Assembly (NCBI RefSeq): GCF_024346675.1
Contig: NZ_AP024850.1
Coordinates: forward strand, 1,178,001-1,242,000
Reading direction: 5' to 3'
Source: Photobacterium sanguinicancri
Lineage (GTDB): Bacteria; Pseudomonadota; Gammaproteobacteria; Enterobacterales; Vibrionaceae
DNA length: 64,000 nt
The notes under the pieces were generated by a model. The model was not told where the DNA came from and did not search any database. It saw only the letters and a list, made by a program, of their open reading frames with translations. Below are positions 21,898 to 31,981 of the stretch, piece by piece (the first letter of the stretch is position 1; every line of letters starts with the position of its first letter). Both the position numbers and the translations under genes were made by a program.

Positions 21898-22907
21898 AGC
21901 GTTCTCCCTGCCGCTTCTACAAATGGTTTGAGTTCTTGCATAAGTTGCTCAAACATTGGACCTGTTAGTGCTTGGTGCCCGTCTGATAGGGCCTCACATG
22001 GTTTAAGATGTGATTCAACAATAATACCGTCAGCGCCAACTGCAGCAGCTGCACGTGATAGTGGAATAACCAGCTCACGAACGCCTGTGCCATGACTCGG
22101 GTCAACCACTACGGGTAAATGAGTGCGTTGTTTTAAATACGCTACCGCGTTTAAATCCAATGTATTGCGCGTTGCTGTTTCGTAGGTACGAATACCACGT
22201 TCACACAGGATAATATTCGGATTTCCTGCATCATAAATGTATTCAGCAGCTAGAAGCAGCTCCTCGATAGTGGCTGAAAGTCCGCGTTTGAGCAAGACTG
22301 GTTTTTGACTTTCGCCCACCGCTTTTAATAATGCGTAATTTTGCATATTACGGGCGCCAATCTGTAGGCAGTCTACATATTCACACATTGTATCAACCTG
22401 ACTCACGTCCATGACTTCAGATACGGTTGGGATATTGAGTTGTTCATTCGCAAGTTTAAGTAGTTTTAAGCCTTCAACACCCATGCCTTGAAAATCGTAA
22501 GGGCTGGTACGAGGTTTGTATGCACCACCACGAAGGGCGACAGCACCGTGTTGTTTAACCACTTCAGCCACTGAAAGTAGTTGTTCTTCTGATTCAACCG
22601 AGCAAGGACCCGCGATGACTGCAAATTTATCGCCACCGATAGCGGCATTACCAAAACGAACAACAGTATCGTGCGCCTGTACTTCGCGGCTAACCATTTT
22701 GTACTTCGTGAGAATAGGTTTAACTGTCTCAACGCATGGGTACGCGTCTAGGTTCAGCTTTTGGAGAACACGTTCGTCACCAAGAGCGCCGAGTACAATG
22801 CGTTCAACGCCTGGCATGTAAAGTGGCTTGAGCCCTGCGTCTTCGATACGTTGCAAGATTTCTTTTGCTTGAGACTCGGTAGCTGCTGGTTTTAGTACAA
22901 TAATCAT
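21894..22907 (-). CDS. DAHP synthase, type I-beta, first gene of the trp operon
   Basis: Condenses phosphoenolpyruvate and erythrose 4-phosphate into DAHP, the first step of aromatic synthesis. The 337-residue protein has an N-terminal ferredoxin-like domain (about 1-65, starting MIIVLKPAATESQ) and a TIM barrel with AGPCSVES, RGGAYKPRTSPY, LLKRG, ILCERGIRTYE and VVDPSHGTG. That makes it the I-beta type known from Thermotoga maritima, not the E. coli AroFGH type. The ATG at 22907 has an AAGGA ribosome-binding site and matches the T. maritima start. It sits between the trp attenuator and trpE and overlaps trpE, so it should be induced when tryptophan is low. Confidence 0.93.
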   Translation of the reverse strand: MIIVLKPAATESQAKEILQRIEDAGLKPLYMPGVERIVLGALGDERVLQKLNLDAYPCVETVKPILTKYKMVSREVQAHDTVVRFGNAAIGGDKFAVIAGPCSVESEEQLLSVAEVVKQHGAVALRGGAYKPRTSPYDFQGMGVEGLKLLKLANEQLNIPTVSEVMDVSQVDTMCEYVDCLQIGARNMQNYALLKAVGESQKPVLLKRGLSATIEELLLAAEYIYDAGNPNIILCERGIRTYETATRNTLDLNAVAYLKQRTHLPVVVDPSHGTGVRELVIPLSRAAAAVGADGIIVESHLKPCEALSDGHQALTGPMFEQLMQELKPFVEAAGRTL

Positions 22908-22991
22908 AATAGTGTCCTTGTTAGCATCAACATCGATAGACATTGGGCTGAAATATGGTGGTAATAAAGTGCTTTGAGAAAAAATAGGCCG

Positions 22992-23070
22992 AAAAAAGCC
23001 CGCGAGAGGCGGGCTGATGTGTATGCTGTCCGTTAGGTACAGGGAATTACACCGCCCAAGATTGGGAGTG
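22992..23070 (-). promoter_or_regulatory. trp attenuator
   Basis: Read on the minus strand, the terminator stem is AGCCCGC (23015-23009) with GCGGGCT (23003-22997), 5-nt loop, then six T residues. A preceding hairpin (23070-23050) pairs CCCA with TGGG and CAC with GTG at the end of the leader peptide. Its GGGCGG arm can instead pair with CCGCCT of the terminator's first arm, giving an antiterminator. This is the classical 1:2, 2:3, 3:4 arrangement. The pairings were worked out by eye. Confidence 0.85.
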
Positions 23071-23121
23071 CCACCACCAAGAGAATAAAGCGCAGAGTTG
23101 ATGATGAATATGCTGTACCAT
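23047..23121 (-). CDS. trpL: trp operon leader peptide TrpL
   Basis: A 24-residue leader peptide starts at ATG 23121 after an AGGA ribosome-binding site. It has three consecutive Trp codons at residues 15-17 and a fourth at residue 22 (FSWWWHSQSWAV). Ribosome stalling at these codons under tryptophan limitation would free the antiterminator described for 22992-23070. Confidence 0.92.
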   Translation of the reverse strand: MVQHIHHQLCALFSWWWHSQSWAV

Positions 23122-23160
23122 GGGATCGTCCTGTAGTCGATTTATGATTTCGGGTAACTG

Positions 23161-23195
23161 CGTACTAGTAAACTAGTTTACAGATATAGAGTCAA
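23161..23195 (-). promoter_or_regulatory. trp promoter and TrpR operator
   Basis: On the minus strand a -35 TTGACT (23195-23190) is followed after 17 bp by a -10 TTTACT (23172-23167). The operator AAACTAGTTTACTAGTACG (about 23179-23161) covers the -10. It carries the two ACTAGT half-sites and nearly matches E. coli trpO, so repression by TrpR with tryptophan is expected. Confidence 0.92.
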
Positions 23196-23206
23196 GAATA
23201 AAATTT

Positions 23207-24076
23207 ATGTTATTTGATTTACATAGCCACACGACGGCATCTGATGGCCGTTTATCACCAAAAGAGTTAGTTGAGCGAGCAGTGCTAAACCGTGTTGATG
23301 CACTTGCTATTACCGATCACGATACTGTGTCAGGGTTGGTGGAAGCTCAACAAACAATTGATGAACTAAATCTGCCTTTAACTCTCATCAAAGGCATTGA
23401 AATATCGACACTTTGGCAAAATTTTGATATTCACATTGTGGGGTTAAATATTGATCCTGAACACCCAGCAATTACGACTCTGATTGCTGAGCAAATAACA
23501 CGTCGCGCGGAACGTGCAGAGCAAATTGGTGACCGACTTGAAAAGAATCGCATGCCGGGCGCATTGGCTGGTGCCAAAGCCTTAGCAGGTGATGCGACAC
23601 TGACACGTGCGCATTTTGCCCAGTGGATTGTGGCGGAAGGCTATGCCAAAACCATGCAAGCGGTGTTCAAAAAATTTATGACCCGAGGAAACCCAGGTTA
23701 TGTTCCACCAAGTTGGTGCTCAATAGCAGAAGCTGTGGCGGCCATTCACGCTGCGGGTGGACAAGCGGTGTTAGCGCACCCTGGTCGCTACAAAATGACA
23801 ACAAAATGGCTTAAGCGATTATTAACCACTTTCGTGGAAGCAAAAGGCGATGCTATGGAAGTGGCACAGCCGCAACAAGGACAGCATGAACGCCGTAATC
23901 TCGGTGATTATGCCATTGATTATCAATTACTTGCTTCTCAAGGCTCCGATTTCCATTATCCGTCGCCATGGACTGAACTTGGTCGTAACTTGTGGTTACC
24001 TAAAGGGGTAACCGAAGTGTGGCACGATTGGAATGTCGAAAAGAAGCGAGATGATTCAGAAGACGTAACCGAGTAA
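23207..24076 (+). CDS. rnm: RNase AM, PHP-domain 5'-3' exoribonuclease
   Basis: The 289-residue PHP-family protein corresponds to YciV (older name TrpH), shown in E. coli to mature the 5' ends of rRNAs and to degrade short oligonucleotides. Metal-binding motifs are [32 protein letters not shown] and GSDFHYPS. It diverges from the trp operon. Its ATG is only 12 bp from the trp -35 box, so its promoter must overlap the trp control region. It is the first of a run with yciO and rluB. Confidence 0.93.
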   Translation: MLFDLHSHTTASDGRLSPKELVERAVLNRVDALAITDHDTVSGLVEAQQTIDELNLPLTLIKGIEISTLWQNFDIHIVGLNIDPEHPAITTLIAEQITRRAERAEQIGDRLEKNRMPGALAGAKALAGDATLTRAHFAQWIVAEGYAKTMQAVFKKFMTRGNPGYVPPSWCSIAEAVAAIHAAGGQAVLAHPGRYKMTTKWLKRLLTTFVEAKGDAMEVAQPQQGQHERRNLGDYAIDYQLLASQGSDFHYPSPWTELGRNLWLPKGVTEVWHDWNVEKKRDDSEDVTE

Positions 24077-24107
24077 TTACATCTTGTTATGCCTTTTGGG
24101 AGGAACC

Positions 24108-24728
24108 ATGAGCCAATTTTTTTACATGCATCCCGAAACACCACAAGCTCGTCTTGTAAAACAATCTGTTGCGATTATCCGTGATGGCGGCGTCATTGTT
24201 TACCCAACGGATTCTGGTTATGCCCTTGGCTGCCAGCTTGAAAATAAAGCAGCACTTGAGCGTATTTGTCAGATCCGTCGCTTAAACGATAAGCATAACT
24301 TCACTTTGTTATGCCGTGATCTATCTGAGCTTTCTTTATATGCCCGTGTTGATAACGTGGCATATCGTTTACTGCGTAGCAACACGCCGGGCGCTTACAC
24401 CTTTATTTTTAAAGGGACCAAAGAAGTGCCGCGTCGCCTAATGAATCCGAAACGTAAAACGATCGGTATTCGTGTACCAGATAATGCGATCGCTTTAGCT
24501 TTGCTAGAAGAGCTGGGTGAGCCGATGATGTCGACCACCTTAATTTTGCCAAATAGCGATATTGCAGAATCAGATCCGGAAGATATTCGCGACAAGTTAG
24601 AGCATGCTGTCGATTTAATCATTAATGGCGGCTACTTAGGTGAGCAGCCAACCACAGTGATTGATTTTAGTGATGGTGATGCGCAAATAGTGCGTGTTGG
24701 CTCAGGTGATCCTGCACCATTTGAGTAA
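24108..24728 (+). CDS. yciO: YciO, Sua5/YrdC/YciO family protein
   Basis: A 206-residue protein with the YrdC-like fold. It binds threonylcarbamoyl-AMP-type ligands, but YciO itself is at best a weak substitute for TsaC in tRNA t6A synthesis. Supporting blocks are VIVYPTDSGYALGC, KHNFTLLCRDLSE, GAYTFIFKGTKEVPRR and KTIGIRVPDN. The start is the ATG at 24108, which has a GGGAGGAA ribosome-binding site. It is cotranscribed after rnm, 31 bp apart. Confidence 0.92.
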   Translation: MSQFFYMHPETPQARLVKQSVAIIRDGGVIVYPTDSGYALGCQLENKAALERICQIRRLNDKHNFTLLCRDLSELSLYARVDNVAYRLLRSNTPGAYTFIFKGTKEVPRRLMNPKRKTIGIRVPDNAIALALLEELGEPMMSTTLILPNSDIAESDPEDIRDKLEHAVDLIINGGYLGEQPTTVIDFSDGDAQIVRVGSGDPAPFE

Positions 24729-24873
24729 ATTAAATGCGAGCAGCGGTTGAACATGAAAGTGTGATTTAAGTAGTAACTTCATGGTGCTTTTGGCATAATT
24801 CGCCGCTGCTTGGTACCACCCGGTATCAGGGATGAGTATTTCGACGCCTGTGAAGGCGACAAAGGTTTGTCTA

Positions 24874-25926
24874 ATGAGTGAAAAATTACAGAAAGTACTG
24901 GCACGTTCGGGTCAGGGCTCTCGTCGAGAAATCGAATTAAAGATTCAAGCTGGTCGTGTAAGTATTGATGGCGTTGTTGCCAAGCTTGGTGACCGCCTTG
25001 ACGATCTAAGTGTGCTTGTGCGCGTTGATGGTCATAAAGTTGATCTGGTTGCTACCAGTGATGAAGTATGTCGCGTCTTGGCTTACAACAAGCCTGAAGG
25101 TGAGCTATGTACTCGCCACGACCCTGAAGGTCGTCGCACTGTATTTGATCGTCTACCACGCCTAACGGAAGGTCGTTGGGTATCGGTTGGTCGCCTTGAT
25201 GCGAACACCAGTGGTCTTCTTCTATTCACCACCGATGGTGAATTAGCAAACCGCTTGATGCACCCGAGTCGTACGGTTCCACGTGAATACATGGTACGTG
25301 TGTTCGGTGAAGTGACTGAAGATATGGTTCGCAACCTTGTTCGTGGCGTTAAGCTAGAAGATGGTATGGCGCGTTTCGAAGACGTTGTTTACGCTGGCGG
25401 CGAAGGTATGAACCATACTTTCTACGTAGTGATCACTGAAGGTCGTAACCGTGAGGTTCGTCGTTTATGGGATTCACAAGGTGTAACTGTTAGCCGTCTT
25501 AAGCGTGTTCGTTACGGTGATATCTACCTAACCAAAGACTTGCCTCGTGGCGGTTGGATGGAGTTAGAGCTGACGGAAGTTAACTACCTGCGTGAAATGG
25601 TTGAACTTGAACATGAAAGCGAAACAATGCTGACTGTTGAAGGCCAAAAACGTAAGCGTGGTGTTCGTCAGATCCGTCGTGCTGTTCGTCGTCATGAAGA
25701 GCGTGCAACTGAAGAATCTTCAGGCCGCCGTGGACGTGGTAGCAAAGAACGCCGTACTCCAACCTCTACCCGTAATAAAGGTACAGAGGAAAGTGGCAAT
25801 GCGCGTGGTAGCAAGGGCAAGGGCGGAAATAATGCATCTTCAGGCAAGCGTAAGCCGTCTGGTAATGCAACAAGCCGTCGTAACCCGTTGAAGAACAAAC
25901 CTGCGAAGCCTCGTACTCGCAAGTAA
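24874..25926 (+). CDS. rluB: 23S rRNA pseudouridine 2605 synthase
   Basis: Makes pseudouridine at position 2605 of 23S rRNA. An S4 RNA-binding domain at the N-terminus ([20 protein letters not shown]) is followed by the RsuA-family catalytic domain with the catalytic Asp in [15 protein letters not shown] long Arg/Lys/Ser/Gly-rich, probably disordered C-terminal tail starts around residue 255 and is more extended than the catalytic core needs. The start at 24874 gives 350 residues. Confidence 0.95.
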   Translation: MSEKLQKVLARSGQGSRREIELKIQAGRVSIDGVVAKLGDRLDDLSVLVRVDGHKVDLVATSDEVCRVLAYNKPEGELCTRHDPEGRRTVFDRLPRLTEGRWVSVGRLDANTSGLLLFTTDGELANRLMHPSRTVPREYMVRVFGEVTEDMVRNLVRGVKLEDGMARFEDVVYAGGEGMNHTFYVVITEGRNREVRRLWDSQGVTVSRLKRVRYGDIYLTKDLPRGGWMELELTEVNYLREMVELEHESETMLTVEGQKRKRGVRQIRRAVRRHEERATEESSGRRGRGSKERRTPTSTRNKGTEESGNARGSKGKGGNNASSGKRKPSGNATSRRNPLKNKPAKPRTRK

Positions 25927-25940
25927 TTCTTATGGTTAAT

Positions 25941-25969
25941 AAAAAAGCAGCTCAATAGCTGCTTTTTTT
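25941..25969. terminator. bidirectional terminator between rluB and yciK
   Basis: A 12-bp A/T-flanked stem (25941-25952 with 25957-25968) has T-runs on both strands and sits between convergent genes. Confidence 0.93.
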
Positions 25970-26012
25970 GTATCTATATTTTGGTAATAGCTGTTTGGAC
26001 TTGCTGTTTAAA

Positions 26013-26756
26013 CTAGTGTTTTGGCTGTGCGTCAATGCACTGACCGTTAACGTCTTTACTTTCTGGTGCCATCAAGAACAAGTACAGCGGCATAATATCT
26101 AACGGCGTTTTTAGCAGCGACGAATCTTCAGCAGGAAAAGCCTGTGCACGCATACCAGTACGCGTACCACCGGGGTTAATCGCATTCACTCGAACATGGG
26201 TATTGCTGAGTTCATCGGCTAATACTTGCATCATGCCTTCAGTGGCAAACTTAGAAATCGCATAACTTCCCCAGAATGCACGGCCAACATGACCCACTGT
26301 TGAGGTGGTGAATACAAGGCGCGCATCATCAGCTTGCTTTAATAGTGGCAGTACGGCTTGAGTCAGTAGCATTTGTGCTTTGACATTGACTTGCATTACA
26401 TCGTCAAAACTACCTTCATCCAGTTGATCAAACGGGCTGAGTACGCCCAATAAGCCTGCATTGTGTAGTACACCATCAAGGCGACCGAACTGATCACTGA
26501 TGGTTTCAACCATATCAATGTAGTTCTGTTTAGTTGCACCTTTTAAGTCGAGCGGGATGATGGCTGGCTGTGGGTAGCCGAGGGTTTCAATCTCATCGTA
26601 AACAGCTTCTAACTTAGCGACAGTGCGTCCTAGCAAAATAACGGTCGCGCCATGAGCTGCATAACTAAGAGCGGCCTGACGGCCGATACCATCACCTGCA
26701 CCGGTAACCAAAATAACGCGATTTTTTAGAGAGTCAGCTGCAATTTGATATTCCAC
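26013..26756 (-). CDS. yciK: short-chain dehydrogenase YciK
   Basis: A 247-residue NAD(P)-binding Rossmann oxidoreductase. The cofactor motif is TGAGDGIGRQAA, the structural NAG is in LHNAGLLG, and the catalytic Tyr-Lys pair is YAISK, with Ser in TTSTVGH. YciK is usually annotated as a putative oxoacyl-(acyl carrier protein) reductase; its true substrate is not known. Synteny with sohB and rluB follows E. coli, without btuR between them. Confidence 0.93.
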   Translation of the reverse strand: MEYQIAADSLKNRVILVTGAGDGIGRQAALSYAAHGATVILLGRTVAKLEAVYDEIETLGYPQPAIIPLDLKGATKQNYIDMVETISDQFGRLDGVLHNAGLLGVLSPFDQLDEGSFDDVMQVNVKAQMLLTQAVLPLLKQADDARLVFTTSTVGHVGRAFWGSYAISKFATEGMMQVLADELSNTHVRVNAINPGGTRTGMRAQAFPAEDSSLLKTPLDIMPLYLFLMAPESKDVNGQCIDAQPKH

Positions 26757-26957
26757 GTATTACTTCCTTATTGAATATTCGCTTGCTTATAGTCGTGATA
26801 AATCGTTGAGATAAGCATCAGTTCACGCTAGATGCTTGAAATAATATGCTGATAGCACGTCGATTTAACGAAAATGTAAAATAGTCTCTTTTTCATTGCA
26901 TTGCCATAGCCTCAGCAGGTTACAATGGGGTTAAGTTCATAAAATGAGGACTCAACA

Positions 26958-28019
26958 TTGGATTTTTTGTTTGATTACGGCTTATTTCTAGCCAAAATCG
27001 CCACAGTTGTTATAGCGATTGTCGGTATTCTTATTGTCGCTAAAGGTTTAAACGGTCGCCATGGTTCACCAAAAGGTGAATTAGAAGTTACAGATTTAAC
27101 TGAGCAATATAAACATACTGTGCACCAACTCGAAGGGCACCTTTATGATAAAGCCCTACTAAAAGCAAAAGAAAAAGTTGAGAAAAAAGAAGAAAAAGCG
27201 AAAGACAAAGTACGCCAGGAAGAAGTAAAAAAAGCGGCAAAAGAGGGAGAGCTATCCCATGCTCGCGATCCTCGGTTGTTTGTTTTAGATTTCCACGGCA
27301 GCATTGATGCGAAAGAAGTGACATCACTACGTGAAGAAATCACGGCTATTTTAGCGGTAGCGATTGAAGGTGATGAAGTATTGCTTCGCCTAGAAACTGG
27401 CGGTGGCATGGTTCATGGCTATGGCTTGGCTTCATCGCAGCTTGATCGTCTAAAAGCCGCGGGCATTAAACTGACAATCTCAGTGGATAAAGTTGCAGCA
27501 AGTGGTGGTTACATGATGGCGTGTGTTGCCGATAAAATCATTTCTGCTCCGTTTGCTATTGTGGGTTCTATCGGCGTTATTGCCCAACTCCCTAACTTCA
27601 ATAAGATCTTGAAAAAGAACGATATTGAGTTTGAACAAATTACTGCAGGCGAGTTTAAACGTACGCTAACAATGTTCGGTGAAAACACGGATAAAGCCCG
27701 CGATAAATTCCAAGATGAAATCGAAGAAACGCACGGATTATTCAAAGATTTCATTGCGGTACATCGCCCTGAGTTAGATCTTGAGAAAGTGGCGACAGGT
27801 GAGCACTGGTTTGGTCGACAAGCACATGATCTTGGCTTAGTTGATGAAATTGGCACTAGTGATGACTATATTACTAAGGCGTGCAAAGAGCGTGAAGTGT
27901 TGAATATTCGATATGTTCGCCGTAAAAAGCTGGCCGAAAAGTTAGCGGGTGCAACAGGTGAAGCCGCAGATATCCTGTTACTTAAATGGATCAGTCGTGG
28001 TCAGCGACCAATCGTATAG
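26958..28019 (+). CDS. sohB: S49 family peptidase SohB
   Basis: Inner-membrane serine protease related to signal peptide peptidase A. One membrane segment (about residues 10-30) is followed by a charged Lys/Glu-rich coiled-coil stretch (about 65-100) and the protease domain. The nucleophile Ser is in KVAASGGYMMACVADKI, and the lysine base is probably in the FKRTLTMFGENTDKARDK region. The start is TTG at 26958 with an upstream GAGGA. Length (353) fits the family. Confidence 0.94.
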   Translation: MDFLFDYGLFLAKIATVVIAIVGILIVAKGLNGRHGSPKGELEVTDLTEQYKHTVHQLEGHLYDKALLKAKEKVEKKEEKAKDKVRQEEVKKAAKEGELSHARDPRLFVLDFHGSIDAKEVTSLREEITAILAVAIEGDEVLLRLETGGGMVHGYGLASSQLDRLKAAGIKLTISVDKVAASGGYMMACVADKIISAPFAIVGSIGVIAQLPNFNKILKKNDIEFEQITAGEFKRTLTMFGENTDKARDKFQDEIEETHGLFKDFIAVHRPELDLEKVATGEHWFGRQAHDLGLVDEIGTSDDYITKACKEREVLNIRYVRRKKLAEKLAGATGEAADILLLKWISRGQRPIV

Positions 28020-28027
28020 GGCTTATT

Positions 28028-28441
28028 ATGAACCAGAAATGGGCACTTTTTTCATTTAAAGGGCGTATGCGACGACGTGATTACTGGCTATATAGTTTGC
28101 CAGTATTATTCGTCACGATTCCTGTTTTTATGTATAGCTCACCTGAGAATACAGGTACTAACCCTATGGCTGATATATTAGCTATGGTGGTGCTGGGCTT
28201 TGTTATGTGGGCATCAATGGCACTTAATATTAAGCGTCTGCATGATCGCAATAAAAGTGCTTGGTGGGTTGTGGTGACTTTCCTTCCTTTAATTGGTCCT
28301 ATCTTTGCTTTAGTGGAGTTAGGTATTTTGAAAGGTACGGAAGGGGATAATCAATTTGGCCCCGATCCTAAAGGTGGCTCAACGCCGCCTTCATCACGTC
28401 CGAACGATGATGATAAAGAGAGTATGACCATAGAAATGTAA
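28028..28441 (+). CDS. DUF805 family inner-membrane protein
   Basis: The 137-residue protein begins WALFSFKGRMRRRDYW, the signature of DUF805, and has about three hydrophobic segments between residues 20 and 100 and the motif NIKRLHDRNKSAWW. The C-terminus is polar. Function is unknown. The ATG at 28028 starts 8 bp after sohB, so it is probably in the same transcript. Confidence 0.85.
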   Translation: MNQKWALFSFKGRMRRRDYWLYSLPVLFVTIPVFMYSSPENTGTNPMADILAMVVLGFVMWASMALNIKRLHDRNKSAWWVVVTFLPLIGPIFALVELGILKGTEGDNQFGPDPKGGSTPPSSRPNDDDKESMTIEM

Positions 28442-28461
28442 TGGCTTATTCTGCTTGAAAA

Positions 28462-28493
28462 TAACCCGCCACAGCAATGTTGGCGGGTTTTTC
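28462..28493 (+). terminator. terminator after the DUF805 gene
   Basis: A 9-bp stem AACCCGCCA (28463-28471) pairs with TGGCGGGTT (28481-28489), followed by T residues. Confidence 0.88.
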
Positions 28494-28549
28494 TTTGACC
28501 TTAAGCGGACAACACTATATGTGCGTGAGCGGCTATAAATTGTGCTGGA

Positions 28550-28798
28550 TTAGCTTTCTAGCGTAAATTTTGGCGACAGCTGGTGGGCTAGGTATTTAAA
28601 CATATTGAAAACCGCAGTTGTTTTTGCGGTAGGTAACCCATTGTCGTCAAGAAAGTACTCACCTTTAAAGACAAGTACGCCGTCTTTTTCTTCAACAGAT
28701 GTGGCACGCATGCCATCGAGAAATCCATCGTGATCTTGAATTTCTTGGTTCGCAATCATTAATAGGTCATTGGATGAAATAGAAGTTTTGTCGCTCAT
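28550..28798 (-). CDS. yciN: YciN family protein
   Basis: A small acidic cytosolic protein of 82 residues. The C-terminal half (LPTAKTTAVFNMFKYLAHQLS) is nearly identical to E. coli YciN, which lies next to topA there too. Function is unknown. The start is the ATG at 28798; the longer frame to 28921 lacks family similarity. Confidence 0.88.
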   Translation of the reverse strand: MSDKTSISSNDLLMIANQEIQDHDGFLDGMRATSVEEKDGVLVFKGEYFLDDNGLPTAKTTAVFNMFKYLAHQLSPKFTLES

Positions 28799-29259
28799 TG
28801 TGAATGCTCTATATGGAATGTTTAAAACCTCGCTAGTGTATGAATTATGCAAACAGAACTCAAACCCTTCGTTTATTAGTGTTTTTTTTCTTGTGAGGCT
28901 ATAAGCTGTGCGCAAAACCAAATGAGTGGCTGTATTTCTGTGAGCAGTTGCAAATTTTTTTGGTAAAAAATAGTCAAACCGTGGGATAGGTGGTAATCAT
29001 TAGCGCCTTAAAGCTACCTCACAGCAAGAAAAGGCATTATTAAATCGCAAGAAGTTAGGTTTGATATATCATTTAACTTATGCGTAACAACTGGGGAAGG
29101 GACGAGCAATCAGCGCGTTTTCATCAAAAACCAGTTGACCTTCTTGTATAGTAGCCCAATATTGTAATAACGTTGCCATGCGATTCAATACGTTTTTTGG
29201 TGTGCAACCTTATGTTTTTATTATAATTTTTACGAGCACGAGGACGTAATAGAGTCATT
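28799..29259. other. divergent intergenic region yciN / topA
   Basis: This 460-bp region holds the promoters of yciN (minus) and topA (plus). A TATAAT at 29222-29227 lies 33 bp before the topA ATG and may be its -10, without a good -35. No ORF or known RNA is evident. Confidence 0.4.
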
Positions 29260-31911
29260 ATGGGTAAATCTCTCGTTATTGTGGAGTCCCCTGCCAAAGC
29301 CAAGACGATTAACAAGTACTTGGGTAAGGACTTCATTGTAAAGTCAAGCGTTGGTCACGTTCGTGATTTGCCAACGGGTGCGCGTAGTACCGGCAAGAAA
29401 GCCGCTGCGACTTCAACCAAAGGGTTAAGTCCAGAAGAAAAAGCACGTATCAAGAAAGAAAAAGATCGTAAATCGCTCATCGGAAAAATGGGTGTTGACC
29501 CATATAACGATTGGGCGGCTCAGTACGAAGTGCTTCCAGGCAAAGAAAAAGTTGTCAGTGAACTTCAAAAACTCGCGAAAGACGCTGACTTCGTCTATCT
29601 CGCAACCGATTTGGACCGCGAAGGGGAAGCTATTGCGTGGCACCTTCGTGAGATCATCGGCGGCGATGATGCACGTTACAAACGAGTGGTTTTCAACGAA
29701 ATCACCAAAAATGCAATTCAGCAGGCATTTGAACAGCCGGGTGAATTAAACATTGATGGTGTAAATGCCCAGCAAGCGCGTCGATTCCTTGATCGCGTAG
29801 TTGGCTTTATGGTTTCTCCACTTTTGTGGAAAAAAGTCGCTCGTGGCTTGTCAGCAGGTCGTGTTCAATCAGTAGCGGTTAAGCTAATTGTTGAGCGCGA
29901 ACGTGAGATCAAAGCGTTTACACCTGAAGAGTTCTGGGATATTCACGCGAATACTCAAACTGTAGGTAGTGATGCACTGCGCTTAATGGTAACGCAGCAG
30001 GCGGGTAAAGCATTCCGTCCTGAAAACGAAACGGATGCAATGGCTGCTAAGTCTGTGCTTGATAGCGCAACTTATACCGTGGCAGATCGTGAAGATCGCC
30101 CGACAAGCAGTAAACCATCTGCACCTTACATTACATCGACGCTACAACAAGCGGCGAGTACACGTTTAGGTTATGGCGTTAAGCGTACAATGGGCCTTGC
30201 TCAACGTTTGTATGAAGCGGGTTACATTACGTATATGCGTACTGACTCCACCAACCTTTCGAAAGAAGCGGTTGAGTCTGCACGTGAGTTCATTGCATCT
30301 GAGTACGGTGATAATTACCTACCAGAGAATGCGAATGTATACGGTAGTAAAGGCAATGCTCAAGAAGCGCACGAAGCTATTCGTCCTTCAAGTGTTGAAG
30401 TACAAGCTGAACACCTAGAAGGCATGGATCAAGACGCTGTTAAACTGTACGACCTTATTTGGCGTCAGTTTGTGGCTTGTCAGATGATGCCTGCGAAGTA
30501 CGACTCAAGTACGATCACAGTATCGGCTGCAGACTTCACGCTGAAAGCGAAAGGTCGCACCATGCGTTTTGCTGGTTGGACACACGTACAGCGTCCGTCT
30601 GGTAAGAATGAAGATACGACACTGCCTATGGTTCACGTTGGCGAGACATTAACGCTAACTGAACTTGAGCCTAAGCAACACTTCACCAAGCCGCCAGCAC
30701 GCTTTACAGAAGCAGCATTGGTTAAAGAGCTTGAGAAGCGCGGCATTGGCCGTCCATCGACTTACGCTTCGATCATTTCTACGATTCAAGATCGTGGCTA
30801 TGTGCGTGTTGATATGCGCCGTTTCTTTGCTGAGAAAATGGGTGAAATCGTCTCAGACCGTTTGGACCAGTCGTTTGCTGATCTAATGGACTTTGATTTT
30901 ACCGCTCGCATGGAAGGTAACTTAGATAAAATCGCAGAAGGTGAAAAGAACTGGAAACAAGTTCTTGATCAATTCTTCAGTGACTTCACCGCAGAGCTTG
31001 AAAAAGCAGAGCTTGATGAAGGCGAAGGTGGCATGAAGCCAAACAATATCGTAGAAACCGATATTGAATGTCCGACGTGTTCACGCCCTATGGGTATTCG
31101 TACTGCATCAACAGGTGTATTCCTGGGTTGTACCGGCTATGCACTGCCACCTAAAGAGCGTTGTAAGACAACGATCAACTTAGGTGACGAAGATGGCATT
31201 ATTAACGTACTTGAAGAAGACGTTGAAACGGCGGCATTACGTGCGAAGAAGCGTTGTCCTAAATGTGACACTGCAATGGATGCTTACCTAATCGACCAAG
31301 ATCGTAAATTACATGTTTGTGGTAATAACCCAAGCTGTGATGGTTACATCGTAGAGAAAGGTGAGTTTGTTCTTAAAGGCTATGACGGCCCAGTTATCGA
31401 GTGTGATAAGTGTGGTTCAGACATGGAGCTTAAGAACGGCCGTTTCGGTAAGTACATGGGTTGTACCAGCGAAGATTGTAAGAACACGCGTAAGATCCTT
31501 AAAAACGGTGAGATTGCTCCACCGAAAGAAGATCCAGTTCATTTACCTGAACTGCCGTGTACGCAAGATTCAAATGCTTACTTTGTATTGCGTGATGGTG
31601 CATCTGGTCTCTTTATGGCAGCAAGTACCTTCCCTAAATCGCGCGAAACACGTGCGCCATTAGTTGAAGAGCTGGTTCGCTTTAAAGATCGTTTGTCACC
31701 GAAGTTTACTTACTTAACGGATGCTCCAACGGAAGACCCTGATGGTCGCCCGACGGTGGTTCGCTTTAGTCGAAAGACCAAAGAAAACTACGTGCGTTCA
31801 GAAGTAGATGGCAAGCCATCTGGCTGGACTGGTTTATACATTGGCGGTAAGTGGGAAATTACCGACAAGCGTAAAAAACCGAAGAAAGAAAAAGAAGATG
31901 ACGCTGAGTAA
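29260..31911 (+). CDS. topA: DNA topoisomerase I
   Basis: Type IA enzyme that relaxes negative supercoils. The 883-residue protein has a Toprim domain ([14 protein letters not shown] and the acidic [11 protein letters not shown]), the active-site Tyr in [13 protein letters not shown] and three C-terminal Cys4 zinc modules ([27 protein letters not shown] with their paired cysteines). It ends in a Lys/Glu-rich tail. It is next to yciN and near cysB as in E. coli. Confidence 0.99.
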   Translation: MGKSLVIVESPAKAKTINKYLGKDFIVKSSVGHVRDLPTGARSTGKKAAATSTKGLSPEEKARIKKEKDRKSLIGKMGVDPYNDWAAQYEVLPGKEKVVSELQKLAKDADFVYLATDLDREGEAIAWHLREIIGGDDARYKRVVFNEITKNAIQQAFEQPGELNIDGVNAQQARRFLDRVVGFMVSPLLWKKVARGLSAGRVQSVAVKLIVEREREIKAFTPEEFWDIHANTQTVGSDALRLMVTQQAGKAFRPENETDAMAAKSVLDSATYTVADREDRPTSSKPSAPYITSTLQQAASTRLGYGVKRTMGLAQRLYEAGYITYMRTDSTNLSKEAVESAREFIASEYGDNYLPENANVYGSKGNAQEAHEAIRPSSVEVQAEHLEGMDQDAVKLYDLIWRQFVACQMMPAKYDSSTITVSAADFTLKAKGRTMRFAGWTHVQRPSGKNEDTTLPMVHVGETLTLTELEPKQHFTKPPARFTEAALVKELEKRGIGRPSTYASIISTIQDRGYVRVDMRRFFAEKMGEIVSDRLDQSFADLMDFDFTARMEGNLDKIAEGEKNWKQVLDQFFSDFTAELEKAELDEGEGGMKPNNIVETDIECPTCSRPMGIRTASTGVFLGCTGYALPPKERCKTTINLGDEDGIINVLEEDVETAALRAKKRCPKCDTAMDAYLIDQDRKLHVCGNNPSCDGYIVEKGEFVLKGYDGPVIECDKCGSDMELKNGRFGKYMGCTSEDCKNTRKILKNGEIAPPKEDPVHLPELPCTQDSNAYFVLRDGASGLFMAASTFPKSRETRAPLVEELVRFKDRLSPKFTYLTDAPTEDPDGRPTVVRFSRKTKENYVRSEVDGKPSGWTGLYIGGKWEITDKRKKPKKEKEDDAE

Positions 31912-31930
31912 TCAGCAGTCACTTTAGATA

Positions 31931-31957
31931 AAAAAACCGCCGAGAGGCGGTTTTTTT
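31931..31957. terminator. terminator after topA
   Basis: An 11-bp stem with a GAGA loop and T-runs on both strands lies between convergent topA and miaE. Confidence 0.93.
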
Positions 31958-31981
31958 GTGGCCAAAATTCAGACTAGAAAC

